Part shown: in pieces, positions 53,448 to 61,587 of the stretch
How the letters are laid out: every line of letters begins with the position of its first letter
Numbering within the stretch: the first letter of the stretch is position 1
Assembly (NCBI GenBank): GCA_002483085.1
Contig: DLHF01000087.1
Location: 1 to 64,000 of the forward strand
Direction of reading: 5' to 3'
Source of the DNA: Ignavibacteria bacterium UBA7675
Lineage (GTDB): Bacteria; Bacteroidota; Ignavibacteria; Kapaibacteriales; UB7675
DNA length: 64,000 bases
Made by a program: the position numbers and the translations under genes
The notes under the pieces: model-generated
What the model saw: only the letters and a program-made list of their open reading frames with translations
The model's database searches: none
Told to the model about the DNA's origin: nothing

Positions 53448-55283
53448 ATGAGCAACAAAGAACTCCGTTCTCTCGACGATGTCGTGATTCGCTTTGCAGG
53501 CGACTCCGGCGATGGCATGCAGCTTACGGGCTCGCAGTTTACGAATACATCGGCCATTGTTGGCAACGATATAAGCACATTTCCGGATTTTCCCGCTGAA
53601 ATTCGCGCCCCGCAGGGCACGCTGTTCGGCGTAAGCGGGTTCCAGCTCCACTTCGGCAGTGGCGAAATACACTCGCCCGGCGACTACTGCGATGTGCTCG
53701 TGGCTATGAATGCTGCAGCGCTCAAAGTAAACCTCGGCAGCCTGCGCGCCAATGGTATCATTATTGCCAATACCGAAGGCTTCAACGACAAGAATCTACG
53801 CCTGTCGGGCTATGCCGTCAACCCGCTCGAAGATGGCTCGCTGGATTCCTACCAGTTGTTTGCAGTAGATATAAGCAGGCTCACGGCAGCAGCGCTCAAG
53901 GACTTACAGATGTCGTCGAAAGAAGTAGACCGCACGAAAAACTTCTTTGCGCTCGGCATGATGTACTGGCTGTACAATCGCCCGCTGGAACCAACCGAGC
54001 AGTGGATTAAGCAAAAATTCTCCAAAGTCCCGCAAATCGCCGAAGCGAATTATCGCGCTATGCACGCAGGCTGGAACTTTGGCGAAACAACCGAAATATT
54101 TGTAACGCGCTTCGACGTAAAGCCCGCGCCCATGCAGCCCGGCCTGTACCGCAATATCAATGGGAATACAGCGCTGGCTCTCGGCTTGGTGACAGCCGCA
54201 CAGAAGGCGCGCCTCGATGTGTTCTTTGGCAGTTATCCTATTACTCCCGCAAGCGATATCCTGCACACGCTCTCGTCGCTGAAAAACTACGGTGTAAAAA
54301 CATTCCAAGCTGAAGACGAAATTGCCGCTGTCACCAGTGCCATCGGTGCGGCGTTCGGCGGTGCTCTCGGCGTAACTTCGACAAGTGGCCCCGGCCTGGC
54401 GTTAAAAACAGAAGCGATTGGCTTGGCTGTGATGACCGAGCTCCCGCTGGTTATTATCAATGTACAACGCGCAGGGCCGAGTACCGGCATGCCAACCAAA
54501 ACCGAGCAGGCGGATCTCTTGCAAGCGCTGTACGGACGCAATGGAGAAGCACCGGTTCCTGTGATCGCTCCTGCTACTCCCGGTGATTGTTTCTACGCAG
54601 CATTCGAAGCTGTGCGTATCGCAGTTACATCAATGACTCCCGTGTTCCTGCTGTCCGATGGCTATATCGCTAATGGCTCCGAGCCTTGGCTTGTGCCGGA
54701 TGTAAGCGAGCTGCCCGACATTGCGGTGCAGTTTCATACTGATACCGAAGCGTTTCAGCCGTATGCACGCAACGAAGAAACTCTGGCACGCCCCTGGGCT
54801 GTGCCGGGCACTCCGGGCCTTGAGCACCGCATCGGCGGATTAGAAAAAGAAAATGGCTCGGGCAATATCAGCTACAGCCCGCAGAACCACCAACTTATGG
54901 TGGACCTGCGCGCCGAGAAAGTGGAACGCATTGCCAATACGCTGCCGCTGGCCGAAGTAGAAGGCGATGAACAAGGCGATGTGCTTATCGTAAGCTGGGG
55001 CGGTACCTATGGCGTTATAAAAACAGCCGTACAGAATATGCACAGCCGTGGCGTTGCAGTGTCGCACCTGCATCTGCGCTTCCTGAACCCACTCCAGAAA
55101 AACGTAGGCGAAATACTCTGCAATTTCAAACATGTTGTCGTGGCTGAACTCAACAAAGGCCAGCTACTGAAGGTGCTGCGCTCTACATACCTCGTTCCTG
55201 CCGTCGGGCTGAACAAAGTACAAGGCCTGCCGTTCAAAGCCGAAGAAGTAGAAGCTACAATCAACGATCTTCTGAATTCCTGA
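53448..55283 (+). CDS. korA: 2-oxoglutarate:ferredoxin oxidoreductase subunit alpha
   Basis: A 611-residue fused gamma-alpha subunit. The N-terminal gamma domain begins VVIRFAGDSGDGMQLTGSQF (residues about 10-30) and the alpha (pyrimidine-binding) domain follows from about residue 215 with SYPITPASDILHTLS, FQAEDEIAAVTSAIGAAFGG and TSTSGPGLALKTEAIGLAVMTELPLVIINVQRAGPSTG. The order gamma-alpha in one chain plus a separate beta subunit is the KorAB form. It carboxylates or decarboxylates 2-oxoglutarate with ferredoxin and CoA, as in the TCA cycle or its reverse. The beta subunit gene follows by 41 bases. Confidence 0.94.
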   Translation: MSNKELRSLDDVVIRFAGDSGDGMQLTGSQFTNTSAIVGNDISTFPDFPAEIRAPQGTLFGVSGFQLHFGSGEIHSPGDYCDVLVAMNAAALKVNLGSLRANGIIIANTEGFNDKNLRLSGYAVNPLEDGSLDSYQLFAVDISRLTAAALKDLQMSSKEVDRTKNFFALGMMYWLYNRPLEPTEQWIKQKFSKVPQIAEANYRAMHAGWNFGETTEIFVTRFDVKPAPMQPGLYRNINGNTALALGLVTAAQKARLDVFFGSYPITPASDILHTLSSLKNYGVKTFQAEDEIAAVTSAIGAAFGGALGVTSTSGPGLALKTEAIGLAVMTELPLVIINVQRAGPSTGMPTKTEQADLLQALYGRNGEAPVPVIAPATPGDCFYAAFEAVRIAVTSMTPVFLLSDGYIANGSEPWLVPDVSELPDIAVQFHTDTEAFQPYARNEETLARPWAVPGTPGLEHRIGGLEKENGSGNISYSPQNHQLMVDLRAEKVERIANTLPLAEVEGDEQGDVLIVSWGGTYGVIKTAVQNMHSRGVAVSHLHLRFLNPLQKNVGEILCNFKHVVVAELNKGQLLKVLRSTYLVPAVGLNKVQGLPFKAEEVEATINDLLNS

Positions 55284-55324
55284 CAGCTCCATTCTGTCCT
55301 GCTCATGCCGTTTCGGCCAATTCT

Positions 55325-56374
55325 ATGAACACATTACTCGACGACCTCCGCGTTATTCAAAACGAACCGGTCGATATACAATACACGCTGAAAGATTTTA
55401 AATCGGATCAGGAAGTGCGGTGGTGTCCGGGCTGTGGCGATTACGCCATCCTTGCACAGATGCAAAAGCTCATGCCTGAACTAGGCGTTCCGAAGGAACA
55501 GATCGTGTTTGTCTCGGGAATAGGCTGCTCCAGCCGCTTTCCGTACTATATGAACACGTATGGATTCCACACTATCCACGGTAGAGCGCCTGCTATTGCC
55601 ACGGGACTAAAAATTGCACGACCCGAGCTCTCAGTGTGGATGGTAACTGGCGATGGCGATGCGCTGAGCATTGGCGGCAACCATTTTATCCATCTTCTGC
55701 GCCGCAATGTGGATATTAATGTGCTGCTGTTCAACAACGAGATTTACGGCCTTACCAAAGGACAATACTCGCCGACCTCGTCGCCCGGGCATATCACAAA
55801 GTCGACGCCGATGGGTTCGCTCGATCATCCGTTCAATCCTACAAGCCTCGCGCTTGGTGCTAATGCTACGTTCGTAGGGCGCACGCTCGACCGCGATCTG
55901 AAACATATGGGCGCGATGCTCCGCCGTAGCGCAGAGCACAAGGGAACATCGTTTCTGGAAATTTATCAAAACTGCGTAGTGTTCAACGACGGCGCGTTCT
56001 TTAGCTACACCGAAAAAGAAACGAAGCCCGAGCAAGCTCTGTTTGTGGAACACGGCAAGCCAATGGTATTCGGTGTGGGCAACGACAAGGGAATTAAGCT
56101 CGATGGCTTTACGCCCACAGTAGTGAAACTGTCCGATGGATATTCTGTCGATGAATTGCTTGTGTACAATGAGCGCGATCTCACGCTTGCGACGATTGTC
56201 TCCAACATGACAACAACGCCCGGCATGCCTCGCCCGTTTGGTATTCTCTATGCCGCCGACCGCCCGTGCTATGAAGAAGAAGTGTCGCGCCAGCTCGCTA
56301 CAGCAGTAGAGCGACGCGGCAACGGCAATATCCAATCGCTGCTGAATGCGGGCGATACTTGGACAATTTCCTAG
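55325..56374 (+). CDS. korB: 2-oxoglutarate:ferredoxin oxidoreductase subunit beta
   Basis: A 349-residue thiamine-diphosphate and [4Fe-4S] subunit. RWCPGCGDYAIL and SGIGCSSRF carry cluster cysteines; the thiamine motif is TGDGDALSIGGNHFIHLLRRNVDINVLLFNNEIYGLTKGQ, followed by PTSSPG. The partner is korA directly upstream. A strong terminator ends the pair at 56398. Confidence 0.95.
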   Translation: MNTLLDDLRVIQNEPVDIQYTLKDFKSDQEVRWCPGCGDYAILAQMQKLMPELGVPKEQIVFVSGIGCSSRFPYYMNTYGFHTIHGRAPAIATGLKIARPELSVWMVTGDGDALSIGGNHFIHLLRRNVDINVLLFNNEIYGLTKGQYSPTSSPGHITKSTPMGSLDHPFNPTSLALGANATFVGRTLDRDLKHMGAMLRRSAEHKGTSFLEIYQNCVVFNDGAFFSYTEKETKPEQALFVEHGKPMVFGVGNDKGIKLDGFTPTVVKLSDGYSVDELLVYNERDLTLATIVSNMTTTPGMPRPFGILYAADRPCYEEEVSRQLATAVERRGNGNIQSLLNAGDTWTIS

Positions 56375-56397
56375 CCCGACAATGCTCTAAAAACATC

Positions 56398-56428
56398 AGC
56401 CCCGGATGCCTGCATTCGGGGCTTTTTT
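56398..56428 (+). terminator. Intrinsic terminator after korB
   Basis: AGCCCCG-ATG (56398-56408) pairs with CAT-CGGGGCT (56413-56423), followed by a run of T to 56428. It starts 24 bases after the korB stop. Confidence 0.93.
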
Positions 56429-56465
56429 ATGCACAATATTTTCTGCTTTTTCTCTGCCGATTTTT

Positions 56466-56765
56466 TGTGGCACGGGCAGCGCTGCGACGTCCGTGCGGTC
56501 GCTGTCACCGGTCGCACTCACCGCTTATCGGCTGGCCGAAAGCTGCTCGCCAGCGCGATTCCCGCGCATTGCTGCTCACTTGCACAGACACCAAAAGTAC
56601 GGGTGTCTATCCCGCCGAACTTTCTGTTTGGCATCTGCAATTTGCAGTGTATCTCGGCGCTCACACGGCCTGTATCCGCACAACTGCGATAAAGGGCGAA
56701 CTACACGCGGCGGCGATGCAGCGCGGTGCAGAGACGCGAGCGGAAGGCCGAAGACAGAACGCGCA
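56466..56765 (+). repeat. Dispersed intergenic repeat, copy 5 (long form)
   Basis: Left end TGTGGCACGGGC (56466-56477), core GTCGCTGTCACCGGTCGCAC (56498-56517), CCGCTTATCGGCTGGCC (56521-56537) and right block (56704-56733) with GCGGCGG and ATGCAGCGCGGTGCAGAG. Core and right block are about 190 bases apart, against about 65 in copy 3, so it holds an insertion or retains sequence lost elsewhere. The hairpin near the left end is absent here. It lies between convergent genes. Confidence 0.85.
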
Positions 56766-56772
56766 AAGGATT

Positions 56773-56808
56773 AAAAAAAACACCGCCCCGCGTACAGCGA
56801 GACGGTGT
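56773..56808 (-). terminator. Intrinsic terminator facing the repeat
   Basis: On the minus strand a 12-bp stem (arms 56797-56808 and 56780-56791, two G-U pairs) is followed by eight T. It is about 150 bases downstream of the coiled-coil lipoprotein stop (56959) and directly abuts copy 5 of the repeat. Confidence 0.88.
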
Positions 56809-56958
56809 AATTATGCATATGCAAATGCGAACGACAAAGCTGGGCTTTTGCACACGAGAAGCAAACACTGAAAAAATAATTATCTGTGAAAAAGCAATTA
56901 GTGCTTTTATTTTTTTGCTCTCGGGCTTACAACACCCCTCTCCAACGTGTACGGCGAA

Positions 56959-57411
56959 TTAATTCGACTTCATCTTTTCGAGTATTTCATTGTACTTATT
57001 TTCGAGATCGCCGAGCATGGTATTTGCATCCGATTTTACGTTTTCCCAAGTCTCTGCTGTAGCATTGCGAACATCATCCATTTTTGTATTAAACGAATCG
57101 CGTCGGCTGCGAAGGTCGGCGAGCTGAGCTTCGTATTCCGTCTTCATTTTCCCTTTGGATTTAGCAGCTCGCTCCTCGACAACAGACATTGTAGAATCGA
57201 ACTTAGCAATTCGCACATTTATTTCCTGGACATAGACATCCCGTTGTTCCTTCATTAGCTTTTCAGCACTTTCTTTTTGTGCATCGCGAACGTCTTGTTG
57301 TTCTTCGCGCAAATCTTCGCGCTCGTCCTGCACATCACCACGATTATCGCACGCGGTAAAAGAAAGCACACTACATGCCATCACAGCGAGAATAGGCAAA
57401 ATCCTTTTCAT
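56959..57411 (-). CDS. Coiled-coil lipoprotein
   Basis: A 150-residue lipoprotein (lipobox FTAC, Cys20) from ATG at 57411 with GAGG upstream. The mature part is nearly all helix with heptad-like spacing and very high Glu, Asp, Lys and Arg content (EREDLREEQQDVRDAQKESAEK..., residues about 28-140). It resembles small periplasmic coiled-coil lipoproteins of Bacteroidota; the family is not named with confidence. It stands alone with its own terminator. Confidence 0.78.
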   Translation of the reverse strand: MKRILPILAVMACSVLSFTACDNRGDVQDEREDLREEQQDVRDAQKESAEKLMKEQRDVYVQEINVRIAKFDSTMSVVEERAAKSKGKMKTEYEAQLADLRSRRDSFNTKMDDVRNATAETWENVKSDANTMLGDLENKYNEILEKMKSN

Positions 57412-57927
57412 AATTATTTCCTCTACACAGTTGTAAGAATACATATACATACACATACTCTATTATAAATAGCTGCCGGTTTTCGGCGCCTGAGTATATA
57501 TCTATGAATAAAAAAAGCAGCAGTTCAAAACAACCGAGCTGAAACACAGGTGTAAAAGCATTACAAGGTTATCATAAGAAATGCAGTGAAGGCTTATACC
57601 TACCACACGGTCGGCATGTTCCCCCTGCCTGCGCGCTCAGCACACGACTTTGCGCCCTAAGATTTATTCGGGGGAACTAAATATCACTCCGACAAGTACA
57701 AGCAACACGGAGGTACAGAGGCGTCCCCATATCCAGTCAGGCTTCGCCTTTTCCTACCGAGAAACACGGCTCCATGATTACCTGTATCAATAGCGGCAGA
57801 GCCTAGCAAGCCTGCTCAAGTGAGCGACAGAACCGACACAATGACCCGGCAGAAGCAGATACAATTATTAATAGATCTAACAGAACATTTACGAATCTTA
57901 TTTCAAGCACATCTTTGGAGATTGCAT
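57412..57927. other. Divergent intergenic region before the OmpA-type gene
   Basis: A 516-base gap between the coiled-coil lipoprotein and the OmpA-type gene. The first part (57412-57560) is AT-rich and suits promoters in both directions. No repeat copy, tRNA or credible small gene is seen; the in-frame extension from 57820 lacks a ribosome site. Confidence 0.5.
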
Positions 57928-59826
57928 ATGAAATTTTCTACGATCACACGTGCCATTCTCGCATGCGTATGCCTGCTGGCACTTGGTTTTTCCGGCGCAC
58001 ATGCCCAGAGCGAGGCAGGCCGTCTTTCCTTTGGTTTTAATGTGGGTGGAATTAAGTACTGGGGCGACTTTACCGACAACCAGTTTTGGCTCGGCGGCGA
58101 TTTATTTGTTCGCTACAACATTCTCGGCCCGCTGTCTCTGCACGGCTCAGTAGGCTTACATCAGATTCGCTACAAGGTAAATGACGACGTAATTATGCGT
58201 TTCCCCGGCTACTTTGGTGCAGGTTCACAAATTGGAGATCGTTACCCCGGCACAAACATCGAGATCGAAGAAAAGAATGCAATCCGCGTTCTCACCTATG
58301 AAACATTTCTCTCGCTCAACCTTTTCCCCTCGCAGTCGTTTGTTCCATATGTATTTGGCGGTATAGGCTACACCGACTGGAACGCTGCCAACTTCACAAA
58401 GAACCAAGCACTGCCTAATAATTCTAGCGCGGTATATGAGAAATCCAAGGTCATGATACCTGTAGGTATGGGCTTTGAATACTACATCAATGAAAATGTT
58501 GTCGTAAATGCGCGTGGAACATTCCGCTTTACAGGCACAGATTATCTCGACGATCTTGAAGGCGGCGACCGCGACGACATGTTTGCAACCTTCGGCGCAG
58601 GATTTTCCTACTACATACTCGGCACAGCCGACAGCGACGGCGATGGGCTGAGCAACTCTGAGGAGCGCCGCATTGGTACCGACCCATACAATCCCGATAC
58701 CGATGGCGATGGACTGACCGACTATCAGGAAGTGCGCGAATACGCTACCGACCCGCTAAAAGCTGATACCGATGGCGACAACCTAACAGACTATGCCGAA
58801 ATTATGCAGCACAAAACCTCGCCGGTAAAAGCTGATACCGACAGCGATGGGCTGATGGATGGCGAAGAACTCGCACGGAATACCAATCCCAACCAAGCAG
58901 ACACAGACAACGACGAACTGCTGGACGGCGACGAAGTAAAAGTGTATAAAACCGACCCGACAAAACGCGATACCGATGAAGATGGTCTGACTGACGGAGA
59001 GGAAGCCCGCAAATACACAACCAATCCGCTGGCTACCGATACCGACAACGATGGCCTTACCGATGGTGCAGAAGTACTCACCTACAAAACGAATCCTACT
59101 CTTGCCGATACTGATAAAGACGGCCTGAACGATGGCGACGAAGTAAATCGTTATAAAACCGACCCGACCAATGCCGACAGCGACAACGACAAGCTGACCG
59201 ACGGAGAGGAAATTGTGCGCTATAAAACACAGCCGATGAAAGCAGATACCGACAACGACAAACTGATCGACGGCGACGAAGTTTCGGCACGTTACAACAC
59301 CGACCCGCTCAATCCCGACACCGACAAAGATGGTGTAATCGACGGTGAAGACGCTTGCCCGCTTATCGCTGGAGTGCGTAACACACAAGACCCGGCGAAA
59401 AACGGTTGCCCCGCACCGCCAAAAGTTGGTACAATTGTCGACTTCCCGGATATCTATTTCGTTGTGAATACAGATAACTTCAATTATGAATTCCCGCAGA
59501 CTGAAGAGAACCTTCGCAAACTGCTCGCTTATGTGCAGCAGTGCGCTGGCCTGAAAGTGTTCATCGAAGGCCATGCCTCTGCCGAAGGCGATCCGAAGCG
59601 CAATGTAGAGCTTTCTAATATGAGAGCAGCCCGCATCAAAAACTGGTTGGTTGAAAGCGGCGTCAACCCGGCGAAAATTGCAGGTACGGAAGGCTACGGC
59701 TCTTCGCGTCCGAAATCTCAGGAGCCCACAGGCAAAGAACTGAAAAAGATCAAACCCGAACAGCTTGAAGCGATCCGCAAAGTGAACCGCCGCATCAGCG
59801 TGCGTGTTGTTGCAACCTGCGACTAA
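57928..59826 (+). CDS. OmpA-family protein with eleven thrombospondin type-3 repeats
   Basis: A 632-residue outer-membrane protein. ATG at 57928 (GGAG upstream) gives signal MKFSTITRAILACVCLLALG ending in AHAQ. A beta-barrel domain (about residues 28-230) is followed by eleven calcium-binding-type repeats of about 23 residues, D-T/S-D-x-D-x-L-x-D-x-x-E (about 234-478), and an OmpA domain that binds peptidoglycan (about 500-632, with FIEGHASAEGDPKRNVELS and NMRAARIKNWLVESG). The repeats form a rigid calcium-dependent rod between membrane and wall. The DNA repeat unit is about 69 bases. A terminator follows. Confidence 0.94.
   Translation: MKFSTITRAILACVCLLALGFSGAHAQSEAGRLSFGFNVGGIKYWGDFTDNQFWLGGDLFVRYNILGPLSLHGSVGLHQIRYKVNDDVIMRFPGYFGAGSQIGDRYPGTNIEIEEKNAIRVLTYETFLSLNLFPSQSFVPYVFGGIGYTDWNAANFTKNQALPNNSSAVYEKSKVMIPVGMGFEYYINENVVVNARGTFRFTGTDYLDDLEGGDRDDMFATFGAGFSYYILGTADSDGDGLSNSEERRIGTDPYNPDTDGDGLTDYQEVREYATDPLKADTDGDNLTDYAEIMQHKTSPVKADTDSDGLMDGEELARNTNPNQADTDNDELLDGDEVKVYKTDPTKRDTDEDGLTDGEEARKYTTNPLATDTDNDGLTDGAEVLTYKTNPTLADTDKDGLNDGDEVNRYKTDPTNADSDNDKLTDGEEIVRYKTQPMKADTDNDKLIDGDEVSARYNTDPLNPDTDKDGVIDGEDACPLIAGVRNTQDPAKNGCPAPPKVGTIVDFPDIYFVVNTDNFNYEFPQTEENLRKLLAYVQQCAGLKVFIEGHASAEGDPKRNVELSNMRAARIKNWLVESGVNPAKIAGTEGYGSSRPKSQEPTGKELKKIKPEQLEAIRKVNRRISVRVVATCD
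58624..59361 (+). repeat. Tandem 69-base coding repeat (TSP3 units)
   Basis: Eleven tandem units, each opening with GATACCGA or a close variant followed by an acidic codon run and ending near ACCGACCCG. Units differ by several bases, so the array is old rather than freshly expanded. Unit 4 is one residue short and unit 10 one residue long. Confidence 0.85.
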
Positions 59827-59848
59827 TAGCTACTTGCATTCTTTTGCC

Positions 59849-59882
59849 AAGGGGTGTCGATGTATCGGCACCCCTTTTTTTT
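59849..59882 (+). terminator. Intrinsic terminator after the OmpA-type gene
   Basis: AGGGGTG (about 59850-59856) with CGAT/ATCG inside pairs with CACCCCT, followed by eight T to 59882. It lies 23 bases after the stop. Confidence 0.92.
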
Positions 59883-59899
59883 GACTGGCCATAGGCGGA

Positions 59900-60060
59900 G
59901 ATTGTTCGGCATGGCTCCATCCTGTATACCACTACATGGTCGTAGCTCGGCTTTTAGAGGGGCGGAGATGTGGCTGCTTGGCGCTTGTGCAGAAAAGCGG
60001 ACAGCACGCTATCGAACGATGCGCGAACGTGTGCAGCGCGGTGCGTTCGTCTTCGCATCA
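59900..60060 (+). repeat. Possible dispersed repeat, copy 7 (decayed)
   Basis: GTGCAGCGCGGTGC at 60031-60044 matches 13 bases of the right block of copies 3-5. The left end and core are not recognisable, so this may be a remnant or chance. It sits between the OmpA-type terminator and pyrD. Confidence 0.3.
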
Positions 60061-60196
60061 TTCTACGATAACCAGCGCACAGGAGCGAAGATGCTTGCGC
60101 CCGCAACCAAACTTTAGACAACTTCACAGAGCAGATGCAGCCCACGTCGCAGAATTTTTGTACTTTTGCAGAAATGTTCTTCGTTTTTTGCCTGCT

Positions 60197-61324
60197 ATGA
60201 ACGCATCTTTTCTCGCTCGCCTCGACAGCCTTGTGCGTCCTTTTGCCGTCCGGCTTCCTGCGCCGTTGGCGGTACGGCTTTATTCGCAAGCTCGCAAGGT
60301 CTTCTTACATGTACTGGTAAATAACCGCCCCGTGGTTTTCGAACCACCAGCGGAATACCAGCGCGTGCTATGGGGCATTCCTTTCCGCTCGCCGGTGTTC
60401 AATGCAGCGGGAATGTACAAAAACGGGGAAGGGTACGAAGTATCAGCCCGGCAGGGAGCAGGAGCTTACCTTGCAGGTACAACGACGACATTTGCACGCA
60501 CAGGAAACACAAAAGCAGGTGCAAAGCTGCCATTCGCTCCTTATCCGACTTCTGGTGCGGCATCGAACTGGCTGGGGCTGCCCAATAAAGGGCATGCGGA
60601 AGTAGCGCGGCGGCTTGCGGCATTAGGGCGCATCAACGGCTGCCCGGTGGGAATTAGTATTATGGGAGCACCGGAGTCTTCCGGAAAAAAAGCGTTGGAA
60701 GAGCTCGCCGACGCAATGGCATTATTCGACAAAGCTCGTGTGGATTTTATCGAACTGAACGAGAGCTGTCCGAACGCCGGGCACGCCCATGCGGATATGC
60801 AGGATTTAGCCGAGCGCCTGGAGTACCTGAGCACGGCTGTGCTTCGCCGCAGGCAAAGGCCGCTGCCTGTGGTTGTAAAGTTCTCTACCGATACACAGCC
60901 CGGGCAGGTACAAGCTCTTGTAGATATGCTACTGACACTGCACTACGACGGAATTAATTTTGGCAACACGTCGACGGCTTACGCGCGGCATCGCGCCGAG
61001 GTCGCCTCTGCCGACAGGCCATTATACGATTATTTTACATCTACTTTTGGCGGCGGGCTTAGCGGGCGTTTGCTCAAAGCCGACTCGCTGCGGCTTGCTT
61101 CAATGGCGGCATCCTATGTTGCAGAAAAGCAGCCTAACCGCGAATTTCATAGTATCCGCACAGGTGGCATTGAGAGCGCTGCCGACTTGGCCGAATCAGA
61201 TCGGGCAGGAATATCGCTGAACCAATGGTACACAGGATATTTCGAACGATTTTCTCGCGACGGCCATAATGTGTACAGAGCTCTGCTCCGAGAAGCGCAA
61301 GCGGCAGGTTTTGCCCCCTCGTAG
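60197..61324 (+). CDS. pyrD: Dihydroorotate dehydrogenase-like protein
   Basis: A 375-residue TIM-barrel flavoprotein with an N-terminal extension. FMN and substrate motifs are FNAAGMYKNGEGYE, GTTTTFARTGN, NWLGLPNKG, ELNESCPNAGH, VVKFSTDT, INFGNTST, IRTGGIESAADLAE and ISLNQWYTGYF. The extra N-terminal helices (about residues 1-45) are like the membrane-facing part of class 2 enzymes, yet the catalytic base region reads N-E-S-C-P-N with cysteine, as in class 1. It makes orotate for pyrimidine synthesis, probably giving electrons to quinone. TACTTTTGC (60161-60169) upstream fits the TAnnTTTG box. Confidence 0.85.
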   Translation: MNASFLARLDSLVRPFAVRLPAPLAVRLYSQARKVFLHVLVNNRPVVFEPPAEYQRVLWGIPFRSPVFNAAGMYKNGEGYEVSARQGAGAYLAGTTTTFARTGNTKAGAKLPFAPYPTSGAASNWLGLPNKGHAEVARRLAALGRINGCPVGISIMGAPESSGKKALEELADAMALFDKARVDFIELNESCPNAGHAHADMQDLAERLEYLSTAVLRRRQRPLPVVVKFSTDTQPGQVQALVDMLLTLHYDGINFGNTSTAYARHRAEVASADRPLYDYFTSTFGGGLSGRLLKADSLRLASMAASYVAEKQPNREFHSIRTGGIESAADLAESDRAGISLNQWYTGYFERFSRDGHNVYRALLREAQAAGFAPS

Positions 61325-61402
61325 CCGCACACAAAATACAATCCGCCGCCCCAGAACATTACCGTTTGGTAGACACATGCAAATAGGTACCCGATCTTAC
61401 AA

Positions 61403-61434
61403 TTGATTTTGGATGTAATCTTGCGTATTTTTGC
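61403..61434 (+). promoter_or_regulatory. Bacteroidota-type promoter before glgA
   Basis: TTG (61403-61405), 20 bases, then TATTTTTGC (61426-61434), matching the TTG / TAnnTTTGC pattern. It lies about 150 bases upstream of the glgA start, leaving room for a long leader; no riboswitch motif is recognised in that leader. Confidence 0.55.
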
Positions 61435-61587
61435 AGTTTGAACAACTCTGTACTTTTTATTTCCTGTACTTAAGCCGAATGTGGATACGGGCTTTCATCC
61501 GCCTGAGAGCATCCCCGATCCTGGGTACGCATTCGGCCACAGCGGCACACAACAAATCGTATTACATCAAATAACTTCAAAGTACGC

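Noticed and set aside
57820..57927. Longer N-terminus for the OmpA-type protein
   Set aside because: The 36 extra codons would bury the signal peptide; the ATG at 57928 has GGAG and a normal signal.
58624..59361. Tandem 69-base repeats considered as a CRISPR or satellite
   Set aside because: Units are adjoining, in frame and encode calcium-binding repeats; no unique spacers.
58783..59574. Minus-strand frame of 263 codons opposite the TSP3 repeats
   Set aside because: Its periodic sequence comes directly from the 69-base repeat of the OmpA-type gene on the other strand.
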